Of a DNA stretch of 64,000 bases, positions 9,730 through 18,517 are shown piece after piece. The stretch is from NCBI RefSeq assembly GCF_003344965.1, contig NZ_CP031194.1, forward strand, positions 4,898,001 through 4,962,000, in the 5' to 3' direction. The position numbers were made by a program, and so were the translations under genes. The DNA comes from Streptomyces paludis (GTDB lineage Bacteria > Actinomycetota > Actinomycetes > Streptomycetales > Streptomycetaceae). The notes below the pieces were generated by a model, which worked only from the letters and a program-made list of their open reading frames with translations, was not told where the DNA came from and did not search any database. Position 1 is the stretch's first letter. Each line of letters starts with the position of its first letter.

Positions 9730-10281
9730 CTAATCCGGCCGGCCGCCGCCCGGCGGCGCGGGCAGCTCGCACGCGTCGTCGCAGGGGGCGGCCGTCAGCG
9801 CGCGGTACTTCGCGGCGGCGAGCACACTGACCCGGGCGAACGGCGCGCCCGCCGGGGTGGCCAGCCAGTGTGCCCGGGGCCGGTGTTCGGCCAGCGCCCA
9901 GAGGCAGACGATCCAGGCGGCGGTGGCGCGGTAGACCTGGCCGCCGTCCCCGATGACGGTGATCTCCTTGAGCGTGGCGGCGTGGTCGAGGTCCGGGTAG
10001 CGCCGCCGCGCCTCCGGTGACGCGGCGGGGACGAAGTCGAGCGGTACGAGCTGGGGCTGCCGGCCGAGCCACTCCCGGACGTGGGCGCAGAGCGGGCAGT
10101 TCGCGTCGTACAGGACGGTCAGCCGGAGGACGGGCCGCTGTTGCTGCCCCTGCGCCTGCCTCTGCTGCTGTCCCCAATGCTGCTGGTGCTTCTGGTGGTG
10201 CGGTGTCGCGGCCCGGGTCCGTAGCGTGGGCAGTTGCTCCCGCGGCAGGCTCCGCAGGGGTTCGGTGGCCATCGGGCTCAC
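9730..10281 (-). CDS. DCC-family thiol-disulfide oxidoreductase-like protein
   Basis: DUF393 (DCC) protein. It has the diagnostic LYDANCPLCAHVREWL (DxxCPxC) motif and a later second acidic Cys pair near the C-terminus (APCDDACELP). DCC proteins have a thioredoxin-like fold and are thought to act in disulfide exchange; the target is unknown. The N-terminal ~50 residues are an unusual Gln/His-rich stretch. GTG 10281 overlaps the upstream stop as GTGA, which suggests translational coupling; ATG 10272 is an alternative that would give 180 residues. It is the middle gene of the membrane protein-DCC-TetR operon. Confidence 0.85.
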   Translation of the reverse strand: MSPMATEPLRSLPREQLPTLRTRAATPHHQKHQQHWGQQQRQAQGQQQRPVLRLTVLYDANCPLCAHVREWLGRQPQLVPLDFVPAASPEARRRYPDLDHAATLKEITVIGDGGQVYRATAAWIVCLWALAEHRPRAHWLATPAGAPFARVSVLAAAKYRALTAAPCDDACELPAPPGGGRPD

Positions 10282-10685
10282 AGCCCGGCGGCCGGCGCGG
10301 TCCACGCCTGCGGCGGTACCGGCGGGGTCTGGTGGCGCTCCAGGAGCCCACGCCGGCGCATCTTGTTGAGCACGTACACATTGCCCAGGTGCATGACACC
10401 GAGCACGAGCAGGACGACCCCGAGCTTCACTGAGAGCGCCTCGAACAGCCCGCGCGCGTTCGTCACGGCGTCGGCGGCCTTCAGATACAGCGTGACGAAG
10501 CCGAGGTTGACCAGGTAGAAGCCGACCACCAGCAGATGGTTGACGGCTTCCGCGAGCTTCTCGTCGCCCTTGAGCACATCGGCGAGAAAGATCCGCCCGT
10601 TGCTGCTCAGCGTCCGGGCCACCCACACGGTGAGCGCGACGCTGATCAGCAGGTAGATCACATACGCGACAACAGTGAGGTCCAT
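10278..10685 (-). CDS. Small four-helix membrane protein
   Basis: A 135-residue hydrophobic protein with three or four membrane segments (about 3-22, 48-68 and 88-108) and a basic cytoplasmic tail (LNKMRRRGLLERHQ). I do not recognise a characterised family; similar proteins sit beside DCC-type genes in Streptomyces. It is the first gene of the TetR-controlled operon and overlaps the DCC gene by four bases (GTGA). Its promoter and two operators are directly upstream. Confidence 0.78.
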   Translation of the reverse strand: MDLTVVAYVIYLLISVALTVWVARTLSSNGRIFLADVLKGDEKLAEAVNHLLVVGFYLVNLGFVTLYLKAADAVTNARGLFEALSVKLGVVLLVLGVMHLGNVYVLNKMRRRGLLERHQTPPVPPQAWTAPAAGL

Positions 10686-10699
10686 CCCCCACCCTCCCT

Positions 10700-10713
10700 T
10701 TGAACGTGTTCAA
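10700..10713. promoter_or_regulatory. Palindromic operator 2 (leader region)
   Basis: TTGAACGTGTTCAA has the same half-sites as operator 1, with one central base changed. Its centre is 45 bp from operator 1. It lies downstream of the predicted transcription start and about 15 bp before the 10685 start codon. Confidence 0.72.
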
Positions 10714-10729
10714 AAAGCTGATGTCCCTG

Positions 10730-10758
10730 ACTCTAGACCCCTTTTTGAACATGTTCAA
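10730..10758 (-). promoter_or_regulatory. Promoter of the membrane protein-DCC-TetR operon
   Basis: Reading the minus strand, TTGAAC (10758-10753) is followed by 17 bases and TAGAGT (10735-10730), a close match to the Streptomyces housekeeping -35/-10 consensus. The -35 lies inside the upstream palindrome. Confidence 0.7.
10745..10758. promoter_or_regulatory. Palindromic operator 1 (overlaps -35)
   Basis: TTGAACATGTTCAA is a perfect 14-bp palindrome lying over the -35 hexamer. Its half-site TTGAAC is repeated in operator 2. This is the expected architecture for TetR-type repression. Confidence 0.75.
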
Positions 10759-10871
10759 GTGGTGGTGGGCGTCGTGGAGCGGCGCCCGCGACGCCGTGGC
10801 GGCGGAGGGGCGACAGGCTGGGACGAGGGGGGTGTACGCGAGCCGGGAGGCGCAAGTGTCAGGATGGTGAC

Positions 10872-11369
10872 ATGACGATTAAGGTCTACTTCGACATCAC
10901 CATTGACGACGCCCCCGCCGGGCGGATCAACTTCAACCTGTTCGACGACGTCGTGCCCAAGACGGTCGAGAACTTCCGCGCCCTCGCCACCGGCGAGAAG
11001 GGCTTCGGCTACGCCGGGTCCTCGTTCCACCGGGTCATCCCGGACTTCATGCTCCAGGGCGGCGACTTCACCGCGGGCAACGGCACGGGCGGCAAGAGCA
11101 TCTACGGCGAGAAGTTCGCCGACGAGAACTTCACGCTCAAGCACACCAAGCCGGGCCAGCTCTCGATGGCCAACGCGGGCCGGAACACCAACGGCTCGCA
11201 GTTCTTCATCACGACCATCGTGACGGACTGGCTCGACAACAAGCACGTCGTGTTCGGTGAGGTCGCGGACGACGAGAGCATGGCCCTCGTCAAGAAGATC
11301 GAGGGCTACGGCTCGCGCTCGGGCGCGACCAGCGCCAAGATCACCATCTCCGCCTCCGGCCAGCTCTGA
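10872..11369 (+). CDS. Cyclophilin-type peptidyl-prolyl isomerase
   Basis: A 165-residue cytoplasmic cyclophilin that catalyses cis-trans isomerisation of X-Pro bonds. The core motifs are [15 protein letters not shown] (catalytic Arg in FHRVI), [33 protein letters not shown] and NKHVVFGEV. No signal peptide is present. A strong hairpin terminator (11383-11430) follows, so it is probably monocistronic. Confidence 0.95.
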   Translation: MTIKVYFDITIDDAPAGRINFNLFDDVVPKTVENFRALATGEKGFGYAGSSFHRVIPDFMLQGGDFTAGNGTGGKSIYGEKFADENFTLKHTKPGQLSMANAGRNTNGSQFFITTIVTDWLDNKHVVFGEVADDESMALVKKIEGYGSRSGATSAKITISASGQL

Positions 11370-11382
11370 CCGTACGGACGGG

Positions 11383-11430
11383 CTGCGCGCGCGCCGGCTG
11401 GTGAACCCCTTCACCGACCGGCGCGCGCAG
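11383..11430. terminator. Hairpin terminator after cyclophilin gene
   Basis: CTGCGCGCGCGCCGG (11383-11397) pairs with CCGGCGCGCGCAG (11418-11430). Inside it GGTGAA and TTCACC form a second stem, giving one long rod. Confidence 0.75.
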
Positions 11431-11527
11431 TCGTTTCCGGAGCGCTCGGGTGTGACCCGGATGGTGTGACGGGGCGGTGTGACGCGGGCCACGGGAACCC
11501 CGTGCGAGGTGCGGAGAGGTACCTGCT

Positions 11528-12223
11528 GTGAGGAGCACCGAACCACCAGACGCCACACCTCTGCGGCCCGCGCCGACGGACCCCGAGCCCCCCGACCCGT
11601 TGCGCGCCCGCGTACGGGCGGGTGACCGGGAGGCGTTCGCGGAGCTGTACGACACCCACGCGCGCGCCGTGTACCACCACGCCCTGCGGCTGACCGGCGA
11701 CTGGTCGACCGCCGAGGAGGTGATGTCCGAGACCTTCCTCGCGGCCTGGCGCGTCCGGGAGCGGCTGGAGCCGGACGGGGGGTCGCTCACACCGTGGCTG
11801 TACGGCATCGCCACCCACAAGGCCCACAACGCCAACCGCGGCCTGCGCAGACGCCTCGCCTTCCTGGACCGGCGGCCGTCCCCGCCCCCGGTGGCGGACT
11901 TCGCGGAGGAGACGGCCGGCCGGATCGACGACGCGCGCAAGCTCGCCGCGATCCACGGCGCCCTCGGCCAACTGCGCCGTCAGGAGCGGGAGGTGCTCGC
12001 GCTGTGCGTCTGGTCCGGCCTCGATTACCGGCAGACCGCGCAGGCGCTCGGCATCCCGGTCGGCACCGTACGCTCGCGGCTCTCGCGCGCCCGCGCCAAG
12101 CTCGCCCGCCGGCTTCAACCGGTTCGTCCGGCTGCGGAGAAGACGGAACCGCGCCCTCGCCGCGGAGAGGTGAAGAGTGAAGCCGCGTTCGCGGCTCTGT
12201 CCCTGCGGGAGGAACCCCGATGA
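11528..12223 (+). CDS. ECF-type RNA polymerase sigma factor
   Basis: A 231-residue sigma-70 family protein. Region 2 is DREAFAELYDTHARAVYHHALRLTG...EEVMSETFLAAW, and region 4 is LRRQEREVLALCVWSGLDYRQTAQALGIPVGTVRSRLSRARAKLARRL. Its stop overlaps the next start (ATGA at 12220-12223), so the downstream membrane protein is translationally coupled and is a candidate regulator or anti-sigma partner. The target promoters are unknown. Confidence 0.9.
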   Translation: MRSTEPPDATPLRPAPTDPEPPDPLRARVRAGDREAFAELYDTHARAVYHHALRLTGDWSTAEEVMSETFLAAWRVRERLEPDGGSLTPWLYGIATHKAHNANRGLRRRLAFLDRRPSPPPVADFAEETAGRIDDARKLAAIHGALGQLRRQEREVLALCVWSGLDYRQTAQALGIPVGTVRSRLSRARAKLARRLQPVRPAAEKTEPRPRRGEVKSEAAFAALSLREEPR

Positions 12224-13368
12224 ACGCTGACCGAGGCTCCGACCGGGCCGACACCGAGGCCGAGGCCGATACCAAGGCCGACGCCGAGGCCGTCGCCCGG
12301 CTGCTGCCCGCCCCGGCCGAATGGGACCTGCCGCCGGACCGTCACCTCCGTCACAAGGACCGCCTGATGCAGCAGATCGACCACGACCAGCAGTCCACCA
12401 CCGCGCAGCCGGTCACGGACCCGCCCGCCCGCCGTCCGCGCCTCCGCCGCCCACGCTTCTTCCGCCCCGCCGTGCTGCTGCCCGCCACCGCCCTCGCGCT
12501 GTCCGGTGTCCTGCTCGCCACCCTCGCGGCGGGCGGAGACGCCGACCGGGGCCCCGCGGCCCCGGCAGTCGGGAGCGACCGGGCTGGCGGCGCGGCCGTG
12601 CTGCTCAACCGGATCGCCGCCGCGTCCATGGCGACTGACGCGACGCCCGTACGGGACGACCAGTTCGTCTACGTCAGAAGTGTGGTCCGGGAGAACGAGG
12701 GCACCTTCGAGGGCCCGGTGCAGCTCGGCGCCCCGCACCGGCGGGAGGTCTGGACGGCCCAGGACCCGGCGCCCCTCACCGAGGTCGGGCTGCTCCGCGA
12801 GAGCGGCGGCGGTGTCCACCGGTCCGGCCCGGTCGAGGTCGGCGTTCCGGACGGCGCGCCCGCCGGCTCGGGCGGCGTCCCCGCGGGGATCGACCGGCCC
12901 ACGTACACCTGGCTGGCCTCCCTCCCCACCGACCCCGAGGCGCTGCGCACCCTGCTGTACGAGCGGACGCGGCCGGCCGACGGCGAGACGAGGGACGCCG
13001 CCGTCTTCAGCAGGATCGGTGAGCTGGTGGGCGAGACGATCGTGCCGCCCGCGACCGCCGCCGCCTTCTACCGGGTCGTCGCCGGGATCCCCGGGGTGAC
13101 CGAGGTGCCGGACGCGGTGGACGCGGCGGGCCGCCACGGCGTCGGGATCACCCTGGAGAACACGGGCTTCGCCACCCGCGAGGAGTGGATCTTCGACAGG
13201 GAGAGCCTGGCGTACCTCGGCTCCCGCCACTACATCGACAAGAGCGGTACGTGGCGGCGGGGCGACCGGGTCGGCACCCTCTCCGGTGTCACCGCGACCC
13301 TGGAACGCGCCGTCGTCGACAAGGCCGGCCAGGCCCCGGCGAAGGCGGCGAGCCGATCGGCCTCCTGA
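12220..13368 (+). CDS. CU044_5270-type membrane protein, sigma-factor partner
   Basis: A 382-residue protein with a charged N-terminal cytoplasmic stretch, one membrane helix (about residues 87-105, PAVLLPATALALSGVLLATLAA) and a large extracytoplasmic domain. It resembles the CU044_5270 family, which is regularly encoded just after ECF sigma genes. The four-base overlap with the sigma gene suggests coupled synthesis. Whether it acts as an anti-sigma factor is an inference from position and topology; no zinc-binding anti-sigma HxxxCxxC motif is visible. Confidence 0.75.
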   Translation: MNADRGSDRADTEAEADTKADAEAVARLLPAPAEWDLPPDRHLRHKDRLMQQIDHDQQSTTAQPVTDPPARRPRLRRPRFFRPAVLLPATALALSGVLLATLAAGGDADRGPAAPAVGSDRAGGAAVLLNRIAAASMATDATPVRDDQFVYVRSVVRENEGTFEGPVQLGAPHRREVWTAQDPAPLTEVGLLRESGGGVHRSGPVEVGVPDGAPAGSGGVPAGIDRPTYTWLASLPTDPEALRTLLYERTRPADGETRDAAVFSRIGELVGETIVPPATAAAFYRVVAGIPGVTEVPDAVDAAGRHGVGITLENTGFATREEWIFDRESLAYLGSRHYIDKSGTWRRGDRVGTLSGVTATLERAVVDKAGQAPAKAASRSAS

Positions 13369-13382
13369 CCGGGAGAGGCCGG

Positions 13383-13592
13383 TCAGGAGACTATGAACTC
13401 GCCGCGCTGCAAGGCCCGGATGAACGACGCGAAGGCCCGCGGCGGGAAGACGAGCGCCGGACCGCCCGGGTCCTTGGAGTCCCTGACCGGCACCGAGCGC
13501 CCGAACGTATCGCTCACCTCTATGCAGTTGGCGCCGTTGGTGCTGTAACTGCTGCTCCGCCACCCGAGGGAGAGCTGGTTCGTGCGGATCAT
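13383..13592 (-). CDS. DUF397 protein
   Basis: A 69-residue protein with the DUF397 pattern: WRSSSYS near the N-terminus, NCIEVSD, and VRDSKDPGGPALVFPPRAFASFI. In Streptomyces these small proteins are encoded next to Scr1-type HTH regulators and are thought to work with them in developmental control (whiJ paradigm). The start overlaps the stop of the upstream HTH gene (ATGA). Confidence 0.88.
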   Translation of the reverse strand: MIRTNQLSLGWRSSSYSTNGANCIEVSDTFGRSVPVRDSKDPGGPALVFPPRAFASFIRALQRGEFIVS

Positions 13593-14407
13593 GACGTGAG
13601 TCCTTCCAGATGCGCTCTGATCAGGCCGGCGGACTCGTCGGGTGAGAGGGCCACCGCCCGCAGCAGATCGAAGGAGTAGGTGGCGGTGGCGATCTCATGC
13701 GTGTCCAGGGCGGTTCGGCCCTGGGAGAAGCCGTCGACATAGAGCACGTCGGCCCCTTCCTCGAAACTCAGCACGGTGAAGGGGCCGGCGAGCCCGGCAT
13801 GGGCGGGGACCGTACGCGGCACGACCTGGATCACACAGCGTGGATTCCGCCCTTGTTCGAGCAGGCGCGTGAGCTGGTGACGCATGACGGCGGTGCCGCC
13901 GATGGGCCGGAGCAACACGTTCTCGTCCATGACGAACCAGGTACGGGGAGGTGATTCCCGTTCGAATACTTCCTGTCGCGTCATCCGCGCGGCAATGAGT
14001 CCGTCGAGATTTTCCGGACGTACCGCGTAGAGCATGGCGCGGGCATATTCCTCCGTCTGGAGAAGCCCGGGAACGATCTGGCTTTCGAATACCCGCATTG
14101 CCGTGGCTTCGCGTTCCAGTTCGACGAACGGCAGAAACCACGACGGGTACGCGTACGTGATGACGAGCGGGTACAGCCGTGCGAAATGCCCACCCGTACC
14201 GAACGCCCCGTCCAGATCGCAGGCCAGTTCTTCGGAGGGCACCCGCTTGGCCGCCTCCACCTTGGAGATCATCGACTGGGTCGTGTGCGAGCGTGCCGCC
14301 GCCTCGTCCTGGGAGACTCCCGCCCCCTGCCGAATACGCTTCAACTCGCTGCCGAAAAAGGCGAGAAGCGAGGAAGTGGGGTCGGGAGCATCGGTCTCTG
14401 CCGTCAT
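13589..14407 (-). CDS. Scr1/DUF5753-type helix-turn-helix regulator
   Basis: A 272-residue regulator with an N-terminal XRE-type HTH (about residues 15-75, ELKRIRQGAGVSQDEAAARSHTTQSMISKVEAAKRVP) and a C-terminal DUF5753 domain (ESQIVPGLLQTEEYARAM through GPFTVLSFEEGADVLYVDG). It is translationally coupled to the DUF397 gene. The pair is a whiJ-like module; a divergent small acidic protein gene at 14527 may belong to the same locus. Confidence 0.9.
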   Translation of the reverse strand: MTAETDAPDPTSSLLAFFGSELKRIRQGAGVSQDEAAARSHTTQSMISKVEAAKRVPSEELACDLDGAFGTGGHFARLYPLVITYAYPSWFLPFVELEREATAMRVFESQIVPGLLQTEEYARAMLYAVRPENLDGLIAARMTRQEVFERESPPRTWFVMDENVLLRPIGGTAVMRHQLTRLLEQGRNPRCVIQVVPRTVPAHAGLAGPFTVLSFEEGADVLYVDGFSQGRTALDTHEIATATYSFDLLRAVALSPDESAGLIRAHLEGLTS

Positions 14408-14526
14408 CTGCGCGTTCCTTCGTCATGACCAACGCCATGTCATGGGCTGATGCCTGGTAAACGTGCTCGCGGATACCGAAGCTTGAAGACGGAAAGCGAG
14501 AACGGATAACGGAAGGTACATCTCCC

Positions 14527-14814
14527 ATGGGTGAGCGAACCACCGATACGGGGACCGATGACCCGGAAGAGCGAGGCGGCGCGGGCCGCAGCGACGCGCG
14601 GGAGAGGCTCTCGCTGCTCATGGAGACCTTCGGCGCGGACGGCGCGCTCGTCGTCGGCTGGGACGAGCCCATCGAGGAGGACAGCTACCCGGCGCCCGCC
14701 CCGGGAGCGTCGCCCGACTGGCCCGCCTGCCGGTGCGGCGGCCCCAAGTGCCGCCCCGACGACTGGATTCCGGAGAAGTCAGGCGCGGACGGCCCCCAGG
14801 AGAGGGACGACTGA
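14527..14814 (+). CDS. Small acidic protein with CxCx4C motif, unknown function
   Basis: A 95-residue, strongly acidic protein of unrecognised family. Asp/Glu/Gly/Pro-rich ends flank a middle segment (about 24-45, ARERLSLLMETFGADGALVVGW) that could be helical. Three cysteines occur as CRCGGPKC (68, 70, 75), which might bind a metal. GGAAGG lies about ten bases before the ATG. It is divergent from the HTH/DUF397 pair, and a terminator hairpin follows at 14842. Confidence 0.6.
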   Translation: MGERTTDTGTDDPEERGGAGRSDARERLSLLMETFGADGALVVGWDEPIEEDSYPAPAPGASPDWPACRCGGPKCRPDDWIPEKSGADGPQERDD

Positions 14815-14841
14815 GGGGACGCGCACCCGGCTCCCGGCACG

Positions 14842-14881
14842 CCGGAGGCCCGTCTCCGTACGTACGGAAACGGGCCTCCGG
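14842..14881. terminator. Bidirectional hairpin terminator between 14814 gene and sdhB
   Basis: CCGGAGGCCCGT (14842-14853) pairs perfectly with ACGGGCCTCCGG (14870-14881). The loop also contains a CCGTACGTACGG palindrome. It lies between two convergent genes. Confidence 0.8.
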
Positions 14882-14920
14882 CCAACAGCTTTGACCGTAC
14901 GGTCAGAAGCGGCGGAGCCG

Positions 14921-15709
14921 TCAGAAGCGGCGCGTGATCAGCGCGCGCTTGACTTCCTGGATCGCCTTCGTGACCTCGATACCGCGCGGGCAGGCGTCCG
15001 TGCAGTTGAACGTCGTGCGGCAACGCCACACGCCGTCCTTGTCGTTGAGGATCTCCAGCCGCTGCTCCCCCGCCTCGTCACGCGAGTCGAAGATGAAGCG
15101 GTGCGCGTTGACGATCGCGGCCGGACCGAAGTACTGGCCGTCGTTCCAGAACACCGGGCACGACGACGTGCACGCCGCGCACAGGATGCACTTGGTGGTG
15201 TCGTCGAAGCGCTCGCGGTCCTCGGCGGACTGGAGGCGCTCCCGCGTCGGCTCGTTGCCGGTGGTGACGAGGAAGGGCATCACATCGCGGTACGCCTGGA
15301 AGAACGGGTCCATGTCGACGATCAGGTCCTTGAGGACCGTCAGCCCCTTGATGGGCTCGATCGTGACGGGCTTGGTGACCGTCCCGTGCTTGTCGACCGA
15401 GATCAGGTCCTTGATCAGCGTCTTGCACGCCAGCCGGTTGCGGCCGTTGATCCGCATCGCGTCCGAGCCGCAGATGCCGTGCGCGCAGGAGCGCCGGAAG
15501 GTGAGTGTGCCGTCGACATCCCACTTGATCTTGTGGAGGGCGTCGAGGACACGCTCCTTGGGGTCGATGTCGATCCGGAAGTCCTGCCACTGGACCTCGT
15601 CGGAGACCTCCGGGTTGAACCGGCGGATCCGGAACGTGACCGCGATGAGGTGGGAGGAGGTGGAGTCCGCCTCCAGCGCCTCCAGCTTGTCCATGGTCGG
15701 GGTAGCCAT
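14921..15709 (-). CDS. sdhB: Succinate dehydrogenase iron-sulfur subunit
   Basis: A 262-residue SdhB. The 2Fe-2S ligands are in SCAHGICGSDAM (plus a later Cys in RLACKTL), the 4Fe-4S ligands in CILCAACTSSCP, and the remaining cluster Cys in FNCTDACPRGIEV. It passes electrons from SdhA to the membrane anchor. Its ATG overlaps the sdhA stop (TGATG), so the two are translationally coupled. It is the last gene of sdhCDAB. Confidence 0.97.
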   Translation of the reverse strand: MATPTMDKLEALEADSTSSHLIAVTFRIRRFNPEVSDEVQWQDFRIDIDPKERVLDALHKIKWDVDGTLTFRRSCAHGICGSDAMRINGRNRLACKTLIKDLISVDKHGTVTKPVTIEPIKGLTVLKDLIVDMDPFFQAYRDVMPFLVTTGNEPTRERLQSAEDRERFDDTTKCILCAACTSSCPVFWNDGQYFGPAAIVNAHRFIFDSRDEAGEQRLEILNDKDGVWRCRTTFNCTDACPRGIEVTKAIQEVKRALITRRF

Positions 15710-17463
15710 CAGTACTTACGCTCCATCGGCTGGTAGCGGGTCTGGACGACCGGCTTGTAGTCGAGCCGGATCGACTCGGCGCCGTCGTCGCCCACCTCGC
15801 GGTACGCCATGGTGTGGCGCATGAAGTTGACGTCGTCGCGGTTCGGGAAGTCCTCGCGGTAGTGACCGCCGCGCGACTCCTTGCGGGCGAGCGCGGACAC
15901 GGCCATGACCTCGGCCAGGTCCAGCAGATTGCCCAGCTCGATGGCCTCCAGCAGGTCCGTGTTGAAGCGGCGGCCCTTGTCCTGGACGGAGACGTTCAGA
16001 TAGCGCTCGCGCAGCTCGCCGATCTTCGCCACGGCGGTTTTGATCGTCTGCTCGGTACGGAACACCATCACGTTGGCGTCCATGCACTCCTGGAGCTCCA
16101 GGCGCAGCTCGGCGACCCGCTCCTTGCCCGTCGACTCGCGCAGCCGCTCGACCTGGGCCTGGACCAGCTCGGCCGGGTTGTCGGGCAGCTCGACGTAGTC
16201 GTGCTTCGCGGCGTACTCGGCGGCGGCGATACCGGACCGGCGGCCGAAGACGTTGATGTCCAGCAGCGAGTTGGTGCCGAGACGGTTGGCGCCGTGCACG
16301 GAGACGCAGGCGACCTCGCCGGCCGCGTACAGACCCGGGACGACCGTGGTGTTGTCCGCGAGGACCTCACCCTGGACGTTGGTGGGGATGCCGCCCATGG
16401 CGTAGTGCGCGGTCGGCTGGATCGGGATCGGGTCCGTGTACGGCTCGATGCCCAGATATGTCCGCGCGAACTCGGTGATGTCGGGCAGCTTGGCGTCCAG
16501 CTGCTCCGGCGGCAGGTGCGTGAGGTCGAGGTAGACGTGGTCGCCCTCGGGACCGCAGCCGCGGCCCTCGCGGATCTCCGTGTAGATGGAGCGCGAGACG
16601 ACATCGCGGGAGGCGAGGTCCTTCATGACGGGCGCGTACTTCTCCATGAAGCGCTCGCCGTCCTTGTTGCGGAGGATGCCGCCCTCACCGCGGGCGCCCT
16701 CCGTCAGCAGGATGCCCATGCGCCAGATGCCCGTCGGGTGGAACTGGAAGAACTCCATGTCCTCCAGGGGCAGCCCGCGCCGGTAGCAGGCGGCCTGTCC
16801 GTCACCGGTCAGGGTGTGCGCGTTCGAGGTCACCTTGAAGAACTTGCCGGTGCCGCCGGACGCGTAGATCACGGCCTTCGCCTGGAAGACATGGATCTCG
16901 CCGGTGGCCAGCTCGTACGCGACGACGCCGGCGGACACCTTCACGCCGTCGACCTCGGTCAGCAGCTGGTCCAGGACGTAGAACTCGTTGAAGAACTCCA
17001 CACCCTCCTTGACGCAGTTCTGGTACAGCGTCTGGAGGATCATGTGTCCCGTACGGTCCGCGGCGTAGCAGGACCGGCGGACCGGGGCCTCACCGTGGTT
17101 GCGGGAGTGACCGCCGAAGCGGCGCTGGTCGATGGTGCCGTCCGGGGTGCGGTTGAACGGCAGGCCCATCTTCTCCAGGTCGAGGACCGCGTCGATGGCC
17201 TCCTTCGCCAGGATCTCGGCGGCGTCCTGGTCGACCAGGTAGTCGCCGCCCTTGATCGTGTCGAAGGTGTGCCACTCCCAGTTGTCCTCCTCCACGTTGG
17301 CGAGCGCGGCGGCCATGCCGCCCTGCGCCGCGCCCGTGTGGGAGCGGGTGGGGTAGAGCTTCGTCAGTACGGCGGTACGGCTGCGCTTGGTCGACTCGAT
17401 GGCCGCGCGCATACCGGCGCCACCGGCGCCGACGATGACGGTGTCGTATTTATGGATCTTCAT
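15709..17463 (-). CDS. sdhA: Succinate dehydrogenase flavoprotein subunit
   Basis: A 584-residue SdhA that oxidises succinate to fumarate. The dinucleotide fold is VIVGAGGAGMRAA. His42 in PTRSHTGAAQGG is the expected site of covalent FAD. RFGGHSRNHGEAPVRRSCYAADRTGH and TEGARGEGGILRNKDGERFMEKYAP are the substrate-site blocks, and MGGIPTN follows. The start is ATG 17463; an open frame upstream overlaps sdhD and is not coding. Confidence 0.98.
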   Translation of the reverse strand: MKIHKYDTVIVGAGGAGMRAAIESTKRSRTAVLTKLYPTRSHTGAAQGGMAAALANVEEDNWEWHTFDTIKGGDYLVDQDAAEILAKEAIDAVLDLEKMGLPFNRTPDGTIDQRRFGGHSRNHGEAPVRRSCYAADRTGHMILQTLYQNCVKEGVEFFNEFYVLDQLLTEVDGVKVSAGVVAYELATGEIHVFQAKAVIYASGGTGKFFKVTSNAHTLTGDGQAACYRRGLPLEDMEFFQFHPTGIWRMGILLTEGARGEGGILRNKDGERFMEKYAPVMKDLASRDVVSRSIYTEIREGRGCGPEGDHVYLDLTHLPPEQLDAKLPDITEFARTYLGIEPYTDPIPIQPTAHYAMGGIPTNVQGEVLADNTTVVPGLYAAGEVACVSVHGANRLGTNSLLDINVFGRRSGIAAAEYAAKHDYVELPDNPAELVQAQVERLRESTGKERVAELRLELQECMDANVMVFRTEQTIKTAVAKIGELRERYLNVSVQDKGRRFNTDLLEAIELGNLLDLAEVMAVSALARKESRGGHYREDFPNRDDVNFMRHTMAYREVGDDGAESIRLDYKPVVQTRYQPMERKY

Positions 17464-17483
17464 TGGTGTCGTCAGCCCCGGCT

Positions 17484-17960
17484 TTAGCGGATGTTCGGGT
17501 CGAAGGTGAAGATCACCAGCGAGCCGAGGAGGATGGTGAACACCGTGGCGGTGTACAGCAGGCCCTTCAGCCACAGGCGCGTGTTGGCGCGCTCCGCGTA
17601 GTCGTTGATGATCGTGCGCAGGCCGTTGCCGCCGTGCAGCATGGCCAGCCACAGCATCAGCAGATCCCAGACCTGCCAGAACGGGGAGGCCCAGCGGCCC
17701 GCCACGAAGGCGAAGCCGATCTTGGACACACCGCCGTCGAGGACGAGCTGGATGAGCAGGTGGCCGATGACCAGCACGACCAGCACGACACCCGAGAGGC
17801 GCATGAAGAGCCACGCGGCCATCTCGAAGTTGCCGCGGGTCGATTTGGGCGTTTTGGCGGTACGTTTCCTCGGCGCTTCGATGACCGGGGCCGGGAAATC
17901 GGCGTCGTACAGGCTCTCGCTCTCGACGGCGCCGATCGCGGAGGAGGTCTCAGTGGACAT
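17484..17960 (-). CDS. sdhD: Succinate dehydrogenase membrane anchor subunit D
   Basis: A 158-residue membrane subunit with three helices (about 47-70, 92-112 and 130-152) after a ~40-residue charged N-terminus. His109 in LAMLHGGNGLRTIINDY is the likely haem or quinone-site histidine. It lies between sdhC (8 bp upstream) and sdhA (20 bp downstream). Confidence 0.93.
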   Translation of the reverse strand: MSTETSSAIGAVESESLYDADFPAPVIEAPRKRTAKTPKSTRGNFEMAAWLFMRLSGVVLVVLVIGHLLIQLVLDGGVSKIGFAFVAGRWASPFWQVWDLLMLWLAMLHGGNGLRTIINDYAERANTRLWLKGLLYTATVFTILLGSLVIFTFDPNIR

Positions 17961-17968
17961 GCGGTCTC

Positions 17969-18349
17969 TCAGCTCCCGAAGACTTCGCGTACGGCGTGGC
18001 CGAGCACGGGGTAGAGGGCGCCGATCATCAGGACGACCCAGATGCCCACGGCGGACCAGAGCATCTGCTTCTGGTAGCGGGGGCCCTTGGACCAGAAGTC
18101 CACGGCGATGACACGCAGGCCGTTGAGCGCGTGGAAGAGGATGGCGGCCACGAGGCCGTACTCCAGCAGCGCGACGAGCGGTGTCTTGTAGGTCGCGACG
18201 ACATCGTCGTACGCCTCGGGCGAGACCCGCACGAGAGCGGTGTCCAGTACATGTACGAACAGGAAGAAGAAGATGAGCACGCCGGTGACTCGATGAGCCA
18301 CCCACGACCACATTCCTTCCCGGCCGCGGTACAGCGTTCCAGCCGGCAC
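17969..18349 (-). CDS. sdhC: Succinate dehydrogenase cytochrome b556 subunit
   Basis: A 126-residue, three-helix cytochrome b subunit. WSWVAHRVTGVLIFFFLFVHVLD is the conserved first helix with the SdhC histidine and arginine, and ILFHALNGLRVIAVDF holds the second histidine. The start is GTG 18349. It is the first gene of sdhCDAB, so the operon promoter lies between 18350 and 18517. Confidence 0.95.
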   Translation of the reverse strand: MPAGTLYRGREGMWSWVAHRVTGVLIFFFLFVHVLDTALVRVSPEAYDDVVATYKTPLVALLEYGLVAAILFHALNGLRVIAVDFWSKGPRYQKQMLWSAVGIWVVLMIGALYPVLGHAVREVFGS

Positions 18350-18517
18350 GGAAAAACCCTCCGGGAGCGGGGATCGGGGCCGGCCGCCATCTTCTACTCA
18401 ATCAAGCACAGTGGTGTCGGTCGCGCCCGGCCGGGTACGGTCCACCGGCCCCGGCCATCGTAGCGACGAGTTGTCGGTTCGTTCGCGCGGGGTACCCCGG
18501 TGTGATCAAACACGCAA

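Noticed and set aside
10140..10200. Gln/His-rich N-terminus of the DCC protein as a separate repeat element
   Set aside because: It is in frame, follows a coupled start and keeps codon bias, so it is more simply a low-complexity extension.
13383..14407. HTH/DUF397 pair as a toxin-antitoxin system
   Set aside because: Size and domain layout fit the well-known whiJ-like developmental modules; nothing points to a toxin.
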